Shown in pieces: positions 9,561 to 18,573 of a stretch of DNA of 64,000 nt. The stretch is from Planctomycetota bacterium (lineage in GTDB: Bacteria > Planctomycetota > PUPC01 > JACPCR01). The position numbers and the translations under genes are program-made. The notes under the pieces are model-generated. The model was not told the DNA's origin, did no database searches, and was given only the letters and a program-made list of their open reading frames with translations. Position 1 is the stretch's first letter, and each line of letters begins with the position of its first letter. The stretch lies in the NCBI GenBank assembly GCA_027625095.1, contig JAQBXN010000014.1, forward strand, positions 1 through 64,000. Reading direction: 5' to 3'.

Positions 9561-11561
9561 ATGCCCTACTACATCGCCAAAACCAACGTGCTTCCCACCA
9601 GCGTCCCGAACGATTCTCGCCTCGGCCAGGTGCGCCATCTTAATCAACATTTTAAGTTTCCGGGTTATTCGACCCTTGAGGAGTGGGAGTCACGAGCCGC
9701 CCATATCAGGGAGCGAATCCTTGTCTCTCTCGGTCTCTTTCCCATGCCGGAGAAGACACCATTGAATGCGGAAGTATTCGGCCGCATCGAGCGCGATGAC
9801 TACTCCATTGAGAAGGTGCACTTTGAAAGCTATCCGGGATTTTTGTGCACGGGCAATCTCTACCGGCCCCTGAACGACGGGCCGAACCCGGGCGTATTGT
9901 GTCCTCATGGTCATTGGGCGCAAGGACGCCTGGGACACGAGGCAGAGATCAATAACTCGGTACTTGCCCGGATGATTGGGCTCGCACGAATGGGCTACGT
10001 AGCCTTTTCATGGGATATGGTCGGGTACATCGACTCCCTGCAATTCCCTCACACGGATGACTACCATCTGGCAGAGCTCTGGGGAATCCACTCCATGGGC
10101 CTTCATCTCTGGAACAGCATTCGGGCGACCGACTTCATCGAGGCTCTGCCGGATGTCGATCCGAACAATCTCGCTTGCACAGGGGCGTCCGGCGGTGGCA
10201 CACAGACATTCATGCTGACGGCAATCGACGAACGTATCAAAGTCAGCGCGCCGGTGAACATGATCAGTAACCACATGCAGGGCGGCTGCCTCTGCGAAAA
10301 CTCACCCGGTCTCCGGCGCGACATCATCAACACCGAAATCGGCAGCCTGATGGCACCCCGCCCCATGATCATGGTAAGCGCTACCGGCGACTGGACAAAG
10401 AACACACCGGAGGAGGAATACCTGGACGTCCGCAGCACATACAAGCTCTACGATGCGGAGGACAAACTCGAATGTGTGCGATTCGACGCTCCTCATAATT
10501 ACAACCTTAACAGCCGCGAGGCCGTGTACACGTTCTTCAGTAAATGGGTTTCAGGCAAAACTGGCGAAGTGAAGGAGGCTGACTACGAGGTCGAATCCAG
10601 GGAAGACCTGCTGGTATTCCCAGATGGTAAGCTGCCTGAGAAATTCAAATCCGGTGATGAACTGCTCTCAGACCTGCTTGAAACACGCCGGGTAAGAGCA
10701 TCACAAACACTCAAGAGCAAGGACGAATTGGTGGCGCTCCAGAAACAATTGAGGATCGCATTTGCACACACCCTGGATGTTGCAGAGCCCACGTCAGAGG
10801 CTGTGGTTGTGGTGAAGCGAGGCGAAGTCGAGCATGACGATTATCTCATGGAAAAACTCCTCCTCGGCCGCAAAGGCAAGGGGGATCAGATTCCGGCCCT
10901 TTTTCTTTCGCCTGTGAAGAAGAAATCCGGGGCAGCCGGCATCGTCCTCGTTCACGAATCAGGCAAGTCCGCATTGTTTAATCCGGAATCAGGTGAACCC
11001 GGCCCGGAATTACAGGCGATTCTTTCCAAACGGATGTATGTGCTGGCCATTGATCCGTTCCTCACCGGGGAATTCCAGCAGCCCGGTATCCAGAGCGGAC
11101 GAAATCTCGCGTCCGTTACCCACTGGTCTACATACAACCGCCCGGACCACTCCGAACGTATTCAAGATATCCTTACAGCGGCCGCCTATCTGTCTTCACG
11201 CGAGGAGCCAAGCGAAGTGCATCTTGTCGGGCTGGGCAAAGCCGGCATCTGGGGGCTGTTCGCAAAGTCTCTTTCAACGACGATCAGCCGCGCGGCACTC
11301 GATCTGAACGGAATCGATACCAGTGACGAAAAGCCATGGCTGGATGATCTGTTCATTCCCGGACTGCTCCACGCAGGCGGCATAGAAGGCGCCTGCACGC
11401 TGATCGCGCCACAACCGTTGATGCTGATGAATGCCGGAAATATTGGAAAGGATCGGATTGCCAGCGCCTACGCTCTCGCTGGAAAAGAGCAGTTGCTTCG
11501 AATCCGTGAAGATGAAGTAACACCACAGGCAATTGCCAACTATCTGATGTCTAACCAGTGA
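9561..11561 (+). CDS. Large alpha/beta-hydrolase (acetyl-xylan-esterase-like)
   Basis: A 666-residue protein containing an alpha/beta-hydrolase domain (about residues 80-370) of the cephalosporin/acetyl-xylan esterase type: oxyanion segment CPHGHWAQGR, nucleophile elbow CTGASGGGTQ with Ser210, and a late His in FDAPHNYN. A second, hydrolase-like half (about 400-666) has VGLGKAGIWG where a nucleophile elbow would be, without Ser, so it is probably degenerate. No signal peptide. The ATG at 9561 is preferred over an upstream in-frame ATG at 9414, since the extra 49 codons read through intergenic heptamer repeats. Likely a deacetylase of sugars or oligosaccharides (inference). Confidence 0.75.
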   Translation: MPYYIAKTNVLPTSVPNDSRLGQVRHLNQHFKFPGYSTLEEWESRAAHIRERILVSLGLFPMPEKTPLNAEVFGRIERDDYSIEKVHFESYPGFLCTGNLYRPLNDGPNPGVLCPHGHWAQGRLGHEAEINNSVLARMIGLARMGYVAFSWDMVGYIDSLQFPHTDDYHLAELWGIHSMGLHLWNSIRATDFIEALPDVDPNNLACTGASGGGTQTFMLTAIDERIKVSAPVNMISNHMQGGCLCENSPGLRRDIINTEIGSLMAPRPMIMVSATGDWTKNTPEEEYLDVRSTYKLYDAEDKLECVRFDAPHNYNLNSREAVYTFFSKWVSGKTGEVKEADYEVESREDLLVFPDGKLPEKFKSGDELLSDLLETRRVRASQTLKSKDELVALQKQLRIAFAHTLDVAEPTSEAVVVVKRGEVEHDDYLMEKLLLGRKGKGDQIPALFLSPVKKKSGAAGIVLVHESGKSALFNPESGEPGPELQAILSKRMYVLAIDPFLTGEFQQPGIQSGRNLASVTHWSTYNRPDHSERIQDILTAAAYLSSREEPSEVHLVGLGKAGIWGLFAKSLSTTISRAALDLNGIDTSDEKPWLDDLFIPGLLHAGGIEGACTLIAPQPLMLMNAGNIGKDRIASAYALAGKEQLLRIREDEVTPQAIANYLMSNQ

Positions 11562-11670
11562 GCAAAGGAATGCTCAATCCGTTCAGGATAAGAGCCCGAA
11601 CACTTATCGCAGTCAGGATCGGTAACCCTGAGCTGTACCCAAATTCTTCTACACCTCCGGCATTCAAACA

Positions 11671-12756
11671 ATGTCAGCTTCTCTGATACTGTCGCTTACT
11701 CTCTCCTCGATCTCTTATGCCCAACCGATTCAATTCGAATCTCGTTCACCTCACGCTCTCAAAACACGGGTACGCATCATCGATGCGGGACTGAAATATC
11801 TGGACGAAAATCAGAACTCTGATGGCTCGTGGGGCAACGAGCAGAGGAACCTGCAGACCTCACTTACGATCCTTGCTCATCTCTCCTCCGGGATTACCCC
11901 GTCTCATACGGAACGGGGCCCGGCTCTGACCAAGGCGTTTAAATGGCTGTTTGCGCATGCAAGTGAGGATGGTTTCGCAGGCGACATGGAACATCCGCAT
12001 ATGAGCCATGCAGTCGTTGGCTTGATGTGCGCCTCCTTGATGGGGATGCAGACGGATGCCGAAGAAAACATAGAGACCGCCGTGCAGGCGGACAGAATTC
12101 TGGATTTCAGCCTTCGTATCCAGAATCGCGCGAACAGTCCGGATTACTTCGGCGGCTGGACACCTAATCCAAAAGTAAAAGTCAACGATCGCCTCGTCAC
12201 TGCCTGGCAGCTCTGCTTTCTCAAGACCATGGAATATGCCGGACGCGACATCTCACAGCGCTCGAAATCAAGGGCATTGAATTTCCTTATGGCCAGCCAG
12301 AAAGTTCCCGGGGAGACGAAGCAGAAATTCGACAAGGAAGACATCGGCGGCTTTTCATATGAGGTGGCCGGACTGCCAGTGGTCAGTACGACAAGCGCCG
12401 GACTCGCAGTCATGAATCTCTTCAAGCAGTCAGAAGCCAAATGCACCCTTGCGGCTCAGTGGTTACGCGCCCATCCACCGCTCTGGTATGGGCCAAACTT
12501 TTTTCAAACCCACTTCTTTGGCGTGCGGGGGGCTCTCCACCAGGCCCGGCTGACGAATGAGCCCAAAGTTTACGATTGGTATTTCCGACGCCTGCTCAAC
12601 ATCCTCAAAGAACAGCAGAACGCAGACGGCAGCTTCGAGATACCGCCAGGCAATGCAGAAAATACGAAGGTGATGGGCTCTACTTATTCGACAGCGATGA
12701 CCGTGTTGATTCTTAATGCGGACCGAGAACTTTTGCCTCTGGATATGAAACCATAG
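11671..12756 (+). CDS. Secreted alpha/alpha-toroid (prenyltransferase/squalene-cyclase-like) protein
   Basis: A 361-residue protein with a short signal peptide (SLILSLTLSSISYAQP). It carries QW-type repeats of the terpene-cyclase and prenyltransferase toroid fold: ENQNSDGSWG near residue 55 and EQQNADGSFEIPPG near residue 320. The catalytic DxDD motif of true squalene-hopene cyclases is not seen, so an enzymatic role is doubtful; many planctomycete-type genomes encode such exported toroid proteins of unknown function. It sits 110 bases after the esterase on the same strand. Confidence 0.65.
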   Translation: MSASLILSLTLSSISYAQPIQFESRSPHALKTRVRIIDAGLKYLDENQNSDGSWGNEQRNLQTSLTILAHLSSGITPSHTERGPALTKAFKWLFAHASEDGFAGDMEHPHMSHAVVGLMCASLMGMQTDAEENIETAVQADRILDFSLRIQNRANSPDYFGGWTPNPKVKVNDRLVTAWQLCFLKTMEYAGRDISQRSKSRALNFLMASQKVPGETKQKFDKEDIGGFSYEVAGLPVVSTTSAGLAVMNLFKQSEAKCTLAAQWLRAHPPLWYGPNFFQTHFFGVRGALHQARLTNEPKVYDWYFRRLLNILKEQQNADGSFEIPPGNAENTKVMGSTYSTAMTVLILNADRELLPLDMKP

Positions 12757-12801
12757 AAGCAAGCGCGGAGTTGGAGTAGCGAAGACATTTACCGTAGCAC
12801 C

Positions 12802-12829
12802 CATTCACCATCAACCATCAACCATGAAT
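12802..12829 (+). repeat. Heptamer array, unit CATCAAC, overlapping a start codon
   Basis: Units CATTCAC, CATCAAC, CATCAAC and CATGAAT in perfect 7-base phase. The ATG of the dehydratase gene (12824) lies inside the fourth unit. The CATCAAC unit reappears in front of folK at 53029-53049, in the same orientation relative to the gene. No Shine-Dalgarno sequence separates array and start. Confidence 0.8.
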
Positions 12830-14512
12830 TCACTCAACTGGAACAGCAAGAGCCTCACTCACGGCTGGCAGCGTGGCGTTAACGCTTTCTATTACGGCCT
12901 CGGCTTCAGCCAGGAAGATTTCAATAAAGCTCAGATTGGTATCGGCGTGCCGCTGCTTGATGGCAATCTCTGTAACGTACATGCACACGATTTGGCTCAA
13001 ACGATAGCAGCAGGTTGCAGAGATTCTGGCCTGCTTGGGTTCCCATTCGGTGTGCCCGCGGTCAGTGACAATATCACCCAGGGCCAGGAAGGCGGAAATG
13101 CCAGCCTGCCCTCACGAAACATGATCGCCAACGCGGCTGAATGTGTGGTGAGTGCGCACAGCTACGACGGCCTGATCGGTCTCCACAACTGCGATAAAAA
13201 CGGGCCCGGCTTCGCCATGGCGTTGGCCCGTCTGAATTACCCTGGACTCATCGTCAGCGGCGGAAGCATCCAACCCGGATGCCACAAAGGGAAAGACATC
13301 TCCATCCTCGATGTGTACGACTCGCAGGCCGCCGCGAGTGTAGGCGCGATGTCGGAAGAGGAGGCAGAGCAGATTCTTCGCTCCGCGTGTCCAGGCCCCG
13401 GCGGCTGCGGCATTGCCGCGTCCTTCAACACATGGGGAATCGCCCTCGAAGCGATCGGTTTGATGCTTCCTTACAGCAGTTCCATTCCAGCTATCGAAGC
13501 TGCCAAGAAAGAAGAATGCCGAAATGTCGCCAAGGCGATGAAGAATCTGCTCGCAGAAAACATTCGCCCAAGGGACATACTCACTCGTAAGGCATTTGAG
13601 AATACAGCAGCCACGATCGCTGCCGCAGGTGGTTCGACCAACGGCATCCTGCATCTGATCGCGCTCGCCAGGGAGGCAGGCGTAGATTTTGGTCTCGAAG
13701 ACATTCAGCCCATCCTTCGGAAGACGCCCGTGCTTTGCAGTTTTGCGCCCCGTGGCAAGAAGACAATGGTCGACCTCCACAACCTCGGCGGAACGCCGAT
13801 GCTCCTCAAGCACCTGCTTAAGGCCGGCATTATCAACGGCGACTGCCTCACGGTGAGCGGCAAAACGCATGCGGAGAACCTGGCTGGTGTTCCGGACGTA
13901 CCTGAAGACCAGGAACTCATCGCGCCCATCCACGCCCCGTTCAAAGAATATGCGGACATGCAGGTCTGCTTCGGCAACCTCGCACCGGGTGGCATTGTGT
14001 TCAAGGTGTCGAGCATGAAAGAAACCCACTTCACAGGCAAGGCAGCCTGTTTCAGCGCAGCGAGAGATATCGTCGACGCAGTCGAAGCTCACAAAATCCA
14101 TCCGGGCACGGTGATCGTTCTGCGCTACCTCGGACCGGTCGCCTCTGGAATGCCGGAAGTACTCGTAGCCACAGCAGCGCTTACGGTTCCTGAACTCGAC
14201 GGCAAAGTCGCCTTTATTTCAGACTCCCGCGTTTCAGGGGTCTCTCACGGCGCCATCGGTGTGCATTGCGCGCCGGAGGCAGCAGTGGGCGGCCCAATCG
14301 CCATGATCAATGATGGTGACGACATTTCGTTCGATCTGCTTGCAGGAAAGATCTCTTTAGGTGTAAGCGATGAGGAATTGGCGAGCAGAAAAGAGAACTG
14401 GAAAAAACCTGCTCTCAATCTCCGACGCGGATACCTGGCGGATTTCAGTGCCAGCACGGCCCAGGCGAATCATGGGTGTGTCAGCAGGAACTTGCTGCCG
14501 GAATGTGAGTGA
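12824..14512 (+). CDS. IlvD/Edd-family dehydratase
   Basis: A 562-residue member of the dihydroxy-acid / 6-phosphogluconate / sugar-acid dehydratase family, which use an Fe-S cluster to remove water from 2,3-dihydroxy acids. Cluster-ligand candidates are Cys in DGNLCNVH, in HNCDKNGPG and in GPGGCGIAASFNT; the C-terminal SDSRVSGVSHGAIGVH motif is typical. Length matches the family. Whether it is IlvD (branched-chain amino acids) or a sugar-acid dehydratase cannot be decided by eye; the carbohydrate-rich neighbourhood and lack of other ilv genes favour a sugar acid. The start lies inside a heptamer repeat. Confidence 0.85.
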   Translation: MNSLNWNSKSLTHGWQRGVNAFYYGLGFSQEDFNKAQIGIGVPLLDGNLCNVHAHDLAQTIAAGCRDSGLLGFPFGVPAVSDNITQGQEGGNASLPSRNMIANAAECVVSAHSYDGLIGLHNCDKNGPGFAMALARLNYPGLIVSGGSIQPGCHKGKDISILDVYDSQAAASVGAMSEEEAEQILRSACPGPGGCGIAASFNTWGIALEAIGLMLPYSSSIPAIEAAKKEECRNVAKAMKNLLAENIRPRDILTRKAFENTAATIAAAGGSTNGILHLIALAREAGVDFGLEDIQPILRKTPVLCSFAPRGKKTMVDLHNLGGTPMLLKHLLKAGIINGDCLTVSGKTHAENLAGVPDVPEDQELIAPIHAPFKEYADMQVCFGNLAPGGIVFKVSSMKETHFTGKAACFSAARDIVDAVEAHKIHPGTVIVLRYLGPVASGMPEVLVATAALTVPELDGKVAFISDSRVSGVSHGAIGVHCAPEAAVGGPIAMINDGDDISFDLLAGKISLGVSDEELASRKENWKKPALNLRRGYLADFSASTAQANHGCVSRNLLPECE

Positions 14513-14518
14513 ATCGTA

Positions 14519-14566
14519 AGTAGCATGACCCGATTGAGTAGCACAAAATTGAGTAGCCCGGCATTG
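14519..14566 (+). repeat. Short direct repeats AGTAGC...ATTG
   Basis: Three direct repeats, each beginning AGTAGC and ending ATTG: one of 18 bases followed by two of 15 bases. They fill the gap between the dehydratase stop and the nucleotidyltransferase pair. Significance unknown. Confidence 0.5.
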
Positions 14567-14639
14567 CCTCTGCATGTCGTATAGAATGACTTTAACCCGT
14601 TGCGAGACGTCTCCACTTCACATCACAACAGTTGCAATC

Positions 14640-14837
14640 ATGGAAGAACCGAACAAGGAACAGGAAATCACCGATTGGGGACACCGGACAGATGTGGACG
14701 CAACGCAAATTCAGTCGCGCCTGACAATGACACCTTTAGAGCGTCTCAGAATTCACGAAAAATGGCGGTTGGGTGTCAGAAACCTGCAACAGAATGCTCG
14801 AATCCTACGCAGAACAGATCCTCGCAACTCTCACTGA
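14640..14837 (+). CDS. Small protein paired with nucleotidyltransferase
   Basis: A 65-residue charged protein whose core (DVDATQIQSRLTMTPLERLR) resembles short proteins often encoded directly before DUF6036-like nucleotidyltransferases. It overlaps the following gene by 44 bases in another frame, a layout seen in toxin-antitoxin pairs and in translationally coupled genes. The ATG at 14640 is chosen over an in-frame upstream codon at 14574 because the family motif begins soon after it. Function is unknown; an antitoxin or partner role is inference from gene order. Confidence 0.55.
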   Translation: MEEPNKEQEITDWGHRTDVDATQIQSRLTMTPLERLRIHEKWRLGVRNLQQNARILRRTDPRNSH

Positions 14838-15285
14838 AGCAGAGGTGGAATACCTCGTTGTAGGCGGTATCGCCGCAGTACTTCAGGGCGCGACTGTCGT
14901 AACTCAAGACATTGACATTTGCTATCGCAGAACACGCGAAAACGTCGACAAACTTGCGAGCGCGCTTCTGGGCCGGAATTTATCTCTTCGTATTGGCGAA
15001 GATCGACTACCAATAGAATTGGATGGCCCCTTTCTCTGGAATGGGTGCAATTTCACTTTGTTTGACGACGACGAAAGTCTGGATTTGCTCGGCGAGACGT
15101 CCGGCATCGGAGGCTACGATCAGGTAATTGACCGGGCCGTACTCATGGAAATCTCTGGACGTGTGATTCACGTACTCGCCATCGCTGACCCTATCGAGAC
15201 GAAAAGAGCAGCCGGTCGTCCGAAGGATTTGGCAGTACTTCCGATCCTCGAAGAATTGAAGCGTCTTCAGGAAGAAGGATCTTAG
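14794..15285 (+). CDS. Nucleotidyltransferase-fold protein (DUF6036-like)
   Basis: A 163-residue nucleotidyltransferase-superfamily protein. The core is YLVVGGIAAVLQG followed by the acidic pair Asp39-x-Asp41 in TQDIDICY, the Gly-Gly plus DxD signature of the fold; KRAAGRPKDLAVLPIL near the C terminus is common to DUF6036-like proteins. A GTG at 14773 would add 7 residues. It overlaps the small protein upstream, and its last 4 bases overlap the stop of the convergent FAD oxidoreductase gene. Enzyme activity is likely but the target is unknown. Confidence 0.75.
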   Translation: MLESYAEQILATLTEAEVEYLVVGGIAAVLQGATVVTQDIDICYRRTRENVDKLASALLGRNLSLRIGEDRLPIELDGPFLWNGCNFTLFDDDESLDLLGETSGIGGYDQVIDRAVLMEISGRVIHVLAIADPIETKRAAGRPKDLAVLPILEELKRLQEEGS

Positions 15286-16412
15286 GGATCTTCGAAGCCG
15301 CGGTAATCCGCCCTCGTAAAATCGTAGAAGAGTTGGAACAAATCGGGCATGACGCCGAGTGTTCTGATGATGGCTTCAGCTCCCATTCGGATACTCATGG
15401 CCGTCCGCAACAGATTCAGCAGCCCGATTTTGATGGCAAACGTTTCGTGATGACGGCGGAGGTAAAGCTCACGGGCACTTTTCCAGTCTTGCAGACCGCA
15501 TGATTGAATCGAACGCGACAGGAGGACCGCGCTTTTGATGGCCATACCGATTCCCTCGCCAGCGAATTGCTCTGTAGTCACAAGGGAGTCCCCAACCGGT
15601 ATGACCCGATCAGAAACATCTGTTTGAAGTCCGTATTGAATGGGGCCGGTAGCGTACCAATCCGAGATTCGTTTCACGCCCCCCCACTTCTTTGCGGCCG
15701 TCGGATGGCAAAGCAAGCCTTGTTGGTAGATCTGCTCGTGATCACCGCGGAGTTCTTTCACAAGTGACTCAGGAACGATGTATGCACAGTTGACTGTCCC
15801 CTCCTCAACGTGGGAATACCCGCCGTACCCGGCGCAATTAAAGAACATCTCGAATTGATCTTGCCCCAATTCGCCGGATTCAAAATACGCTTTCAAGCCG
15901 AAGAGACGCTGTCCCTTCCCGGCTGACTTCCGCTCGAGGAAGCGGGAGCGAATTCCATCGCCAGCAATGACGAATGCCGTGGTCATCTCTTTCCCATTCG
16001 AAAGAGTCAGGCGAATTCCATCATCTGTTTGATCATGATCTAAGACTCGGGTCTCAAACAGAATATCAGCGCCCGCTTCGATAGCGAGTCCTGTCAGTGC
16101 CTCGTCAAAATCCCAACGACGAATTGAGAATGCCCGGCTTTGCTTTGGGAGTTCAAATTTCGCCTCTCCCCCCGAAGGCGAGTGAAAGGTAACGTGCTTC
16201 AGCCAGTTGAATGGACGCTCGTTCAGGGCATCCATCACGCCCATCTGCTGAAGTATCGGAAGGCATTCGCCGCTGATGTATTCGCCGCATACCTTGTTCC
16301 GTGGAAATTTGTCCTTCTCAATTACAAGGACATCGATGCCCTGCCTGGCCAGAAGCAGAGCTGTCGCCGCACCGCCGACTCCTCCTCCAACGATGACCAC
16401 TGGCTCGAACAT
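15282..16412 (-). CDS. FAD-dependent oxidoreductase, geranylgeranyl-reductase-like
   Basis: A 376-residue flavoprotein of the geranylgeranyl reductase / PHBH-like group. The N terminus VVIVGGGVGGAATALLLARQ is the FAD-binding Rossmann motif, NKVCGEYISGECLP is a signature of this group, and the second FAD motif is VIPVGDSLV. Such enzymes reduce isoprenoid chains or hydroxylate/halogenate small molecules. It starts directly at the end of the PhyH gene with no gap, and a radical SAM gene lies upstream, so the three are probably one transcript. Substrate unknown; a lipid or secondary metabolite is inference. Confidence 0.8.
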   Translation of the reverse strand: MFEPVVIVGGGVGGAATALLLARQGIDVLVIEKDKFPRNKVCGEYISGECLPILQQMGVMDALNERPFNWLKHVTFHSPSGGEAKFELPKQSRAFSIRRWDFDEALTGLAIEAGADILFETRVLDHDQTDDGIRLTLSNGKEMTTAFVIAGDGIRSRFLERKSAGKGQRLFGLKAYFESGELGQDQFEMFFNCAGYGGYSHVEEGTVNCAYIVPESLVKELRGDHEQIYQQGLLCHPTAAKKWGGVKRISDWYATGPIQYGLQTDVSDRVIPVGDSLVTTEQFAGEGIGMAIKSAVLLSRSIQSCGLQDWKSARELYLRRHHETFAIKIGLLNLLRTAMSIRMGAEAIIRTLGVMPDLFQLFYDFTRADYRGFEDP

Positions 16413-17210
16413 TTATATCGAGATTTCTTCCGCATCAGAGCGCGTGCCGGGAATCGGCAGATTGTCAGAAGAACGATAAGTGAAGATCACTGACTTGCGG
16501 GCCTCCGCTCCCCTGTTACGTGAGGCCGCGTGGAAGGTGCGGCAATGAAAAATTGCGACATCCCCTGCGTCCATCTCAAGGAAGATTTGTCTACGGATTA
16601 GCTCCTGATTCTGCTCCAGGTCTTCTCGCAAGAACAGATCCTCATCCAATTGATCGGTATTGATATTCATGCGGTGTGAGCCGGGCAAAAAACGCAGGCA
16701 GCCGTTGATGCTGTTAGCTCCGCTCAACGCGAGCAAAACACTTACAAGCTCGGGCCGCTGGAATCGCCAGTACCGGATGTCCTGATGCCAGCCGGTGTCG
16801 CTGCTGAAATGAGGATCCTTACTCATCACGCAGTTGTGATGGGCGAGCGACAGCACGATATTCGGCCCAATCAGTTCTTTAATAGCGTTGGTCAAAATGG
16901 GAGAGGTAGCCCATTCTTTAAACACCGGATCGCGGCTGGCCACCTGCTTAAATCGCCGGACAGTCTGGCCGCCTGGTGCACTTTCAGAGGATGGCGCGCC
17001 CGGATAGCCAAGTTCGGCTTCGAATTCAACAGGCGGCTCTTGTGTCCTCTGCATCTTCGCTGTCGCAGCGAGAATACGTTCGACTGTTTCTTTGACGGCA
17101 AGGCCAGGCAGCAAGACGTAGCCATCCTGATCGAAAGCAGCCCGCACCTCTTCGGAGCTGGCCAGGTGAACGGAATGGTGGATCTGAGCCGAAATGGTTT
17201 GAGTGATCAT
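16413..17210 (-). CDS. Phytanoyl-CoA dioxygenase (PhyH) family oxygenase
   Basis: A 265-residue Fe(II)/2-oxoglutarate-dependent oxygenase. The iron triad is visible: WHQD (His142, Asp144) and a distal His in FHAASRN (about His227), with an Arg in the C-terminal IFTYRSS region likely binding 2-oxoglutarate. LRFLPGSH is a family signature. PhyH proteins hydroxylate lipids, amino acids and natural products. Its stop codon abuts the start of the FAD oxidoreductase gene, which implies coupled translation. It lies 111 bases after the radical SAM gene. Confidence 0.85.
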   Translation of the reverse strand: MITQTISAQIHHSVHLASSEEVRAAFDQDGYVLLPGLAVKETVERILAATAKMQRTQEPPVEFEAELGYPGAPSSESAPGGQTVRRFKQVASRDPVFKEWATSPILTNAIKELIGPNIVLSLAHHNCVMSKDPHFSSDTGWHQDIRYWRFQRPELVSVLLALSGANSINGCLRFLPGSHRMNINTDQLDEDLFLREDLEQNQELIRRQIFLEMDAGDVAIFHCRTFHAASRNRGAEARKSVIFTYRSSDNLPIPGTRSDAEEISI

Positions 17211-17225
17211 CAGCCGGCTGAAGGG

Positions 17226-17302
17226 GTTGGAGTAACGGCTTTAGCCAAGCCGCATTTTACCACTGGGTAGCTCCAGAACCCGCCTGAAGGCGCCACTCCA
17301 AC
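17226..17302. repeat. Intergenic inverted repeat
   Basis: GTTGGAGT at 17226-17233 pairs with ACTCCAAC at 17295-17302, enclosing a smaller hairpin (CGGCTT / AAGCCG). The palindrome CAGCCGGCTG lies just outside at 17211-17220. The right arm read on the minus strand shares CGGAGTTGGAGT with the sequence at 12766, so it may belong to a dispersed family. It lies between the radical SAM and PhyH genes. Confidence 0.5.
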
Positions 17303-17321
17303 TCCGGTGTTTTGGAACTGA

Positions 17322-18545
17322 TTACCCATTCCCATTACTTCCATTGGCCGCACGCGCATAGGTACCAAAGTCGTTAAACCAGAGTTTTTTCACCAGGCGA
17401 TAAGCAAGGCTCTTTTCCGGTATCTCAGTACCGGGACGGTATTGAGATGGCAGGGACTCCATCGACTCCAACTCCGCCATAGCAGTTTTCCTGGCAGTCG
17501 AATCCTTTGCGCCGTGCCGGTCAACGAGTTCTTTCAACAGGTCTGGACGTTCGAGCACGATACAGCCGCGAGTAGCCTCGGCGGCGGTTTGACGAAAATC
17601 CTTCAGGAACTCGGACTGGGCAAAAGTCTCACGAATGTGACGATCATCGTGGATAGATTCTTTGGCAAATTGGACGATCGGGCACGGCTCGATATCGCCC
17701 CACGGGTTGATGTGATGGCTCATTCCGGTCGCTGCAGGGCAGAGTGCTTCTCCATTGCCGTCATAATAGGCATCGACAATGGCAATGGGTTTTTTCGCAC
17801 GCATTTCGACCACGAATCTGCGGGCCTGGAGTTGCTGATCCGGGGTCAGGGCGAGCTCGGCGTGCATGACCGGGCCGACCGGTCGATAAACGTGAAACCA
17901 AGCATACATCACACCCATCTCGATCAGCTTGTCGAGCCAGGCTTCGTTGAGAAGCTCCTCGTAATTCGACTGGCAAAGGCTCGTGCAGACGCCGGTGATC
18001 AGTTTGTTGTCAAGGGCTGCCTCCAGACCGCGCATGGTCTTGCTGTAGACGCCCTTCCGGCCACGGCGTTCATCGCTCACGATTTCAGAGCCTTCTACGC
18101 TGATCAGCGGGGTTACATTTCCGACAGCCCGTAGACGTTTTGCGACTTCGTCGGTGATGAATTGCCCGTTGGTGAAAATCTGAAAGTAGCAATCCGGGTG
18201 GCTTTCAAGAATCTCAAAAAGTTCCGGGTGCATGAAGGGCTCGCCCCCCAGAATGCCAAAGAAACTATTGCCCACCTCTTTGGCTTCGTTGATGAGCTTG
18301 TTCATGGCCTCCACTTCGATCTTTGACTCTTCGTGCGCAACATCTACCCAACAGCCCTGGCAGCGAAGGTTGCAACTATTGATGATCGAAATGTAGAGGA
18401 ACGGAGGGAAGTATTCGCCTTTCTTCATCCGGGCCTTGTGCTTCTGCACCGAACGCACCCCGCGGTAACCCATGTTGATCAGGAATTTCCAGAGCAGCCG
18501 TTTGTCCATTTCAAACAGGGCTCGTTTTGCCATTCTGAGATACAC
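17322..18545 (-). CDS. Radical SAM protein with C-terminal Cys-rich region
   Basis: A 407-residue radical SAM enzyme. The cluster motif is CNLRCQGC (Cys58, Cys62, Cys65 from the GTG start), followed by GGEPFMHPELFE. The later LCPAATGMSHHINPWGDIEPCPIVQ segment resembles a SPASM/twitch auxiliary-cluster site. The start could be GTG at 18545, which abuts a heptamer repeat, or ATG at 18533. It resembles uncharacterised members rather than a named enzyme such as HpnH. It begins a run with PhyH and FAD enzymes, suggesting a tailoring pathway; product unknown. Confidence 0.8.
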   Translation of the reverse strand: MYLRMAKRALFEMDKRLLWKFLINMGYRGVRSVQKHKARMKKGEYFPPFLYISIINSCNLRCQGCWVDVAHEESKIEVEAMNKLINEAKEVGNSFFGILGGEPFMHPELFEILESHPDCYFQIFTNGQFITDEVAKRLRAVGNVTPLISVEGSEIVSDERRGRKGVYSKTMRGLEAALDNKLITGVCTSLCQSNYEELLNEAWLDKLIEMGVMYAWFHVYRPVGPVMHAELALTPDQQLQARRFVVEMRAKKPIAIVDAYYDGNGEALCPAATGMSHHINPWGDIEPCPIVQFAKESIHDDRHIRETFAQSEFLKDFRQTAAEATRGCIVLERPDLLKELVDRHGAKDSTARKTAMAELESMESLPSQYRPGTEIPEKSLAYRLVKKLWFNDFGTYARAANGSNGNG

Positions 18546-18573
18546 AGGCGTAATATGTGATAAGTAATGAGTA
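18546..18573 (-). repeat. Heptamer array abutting the radical SAM start
   Basis: Read on the minus strand: TACTCAT, TACTTAT, CACATAT, TACGCCT, four units in exact 7-base phase, ending at the base before the GTG at 18545. It is a degenerate version of the TTACTCA/TTACGC arrays at 9538, 22167 and 50816. Confidence 0.7.

Noticed and set aside
11671-12756. Squalene-hopene cyclase
   Set aside because: Toroid repeats are present but the catalytic DxDD motif is not, the length is about half, and it has a signal peptide.
13112-14101. A 329-codon open frame opposite the dehydratase
   Set aside because: Antisense to a clearly conserved IlvD/Edd gene; product is not protein-like in composition.
12824-14512. 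A confident call as ilvD in branched-chain amino acid synthesis
   Set aside because: Family motifs do not separate IlvD from sugar-acid dehydratases and no other ilv gene is near.
17322-18545. HpnH (hopanoid radical SAM)
   Set aside because: The N terminus and C-terminal Cys segment do not match HpnH and no other hopanoid genes are present.
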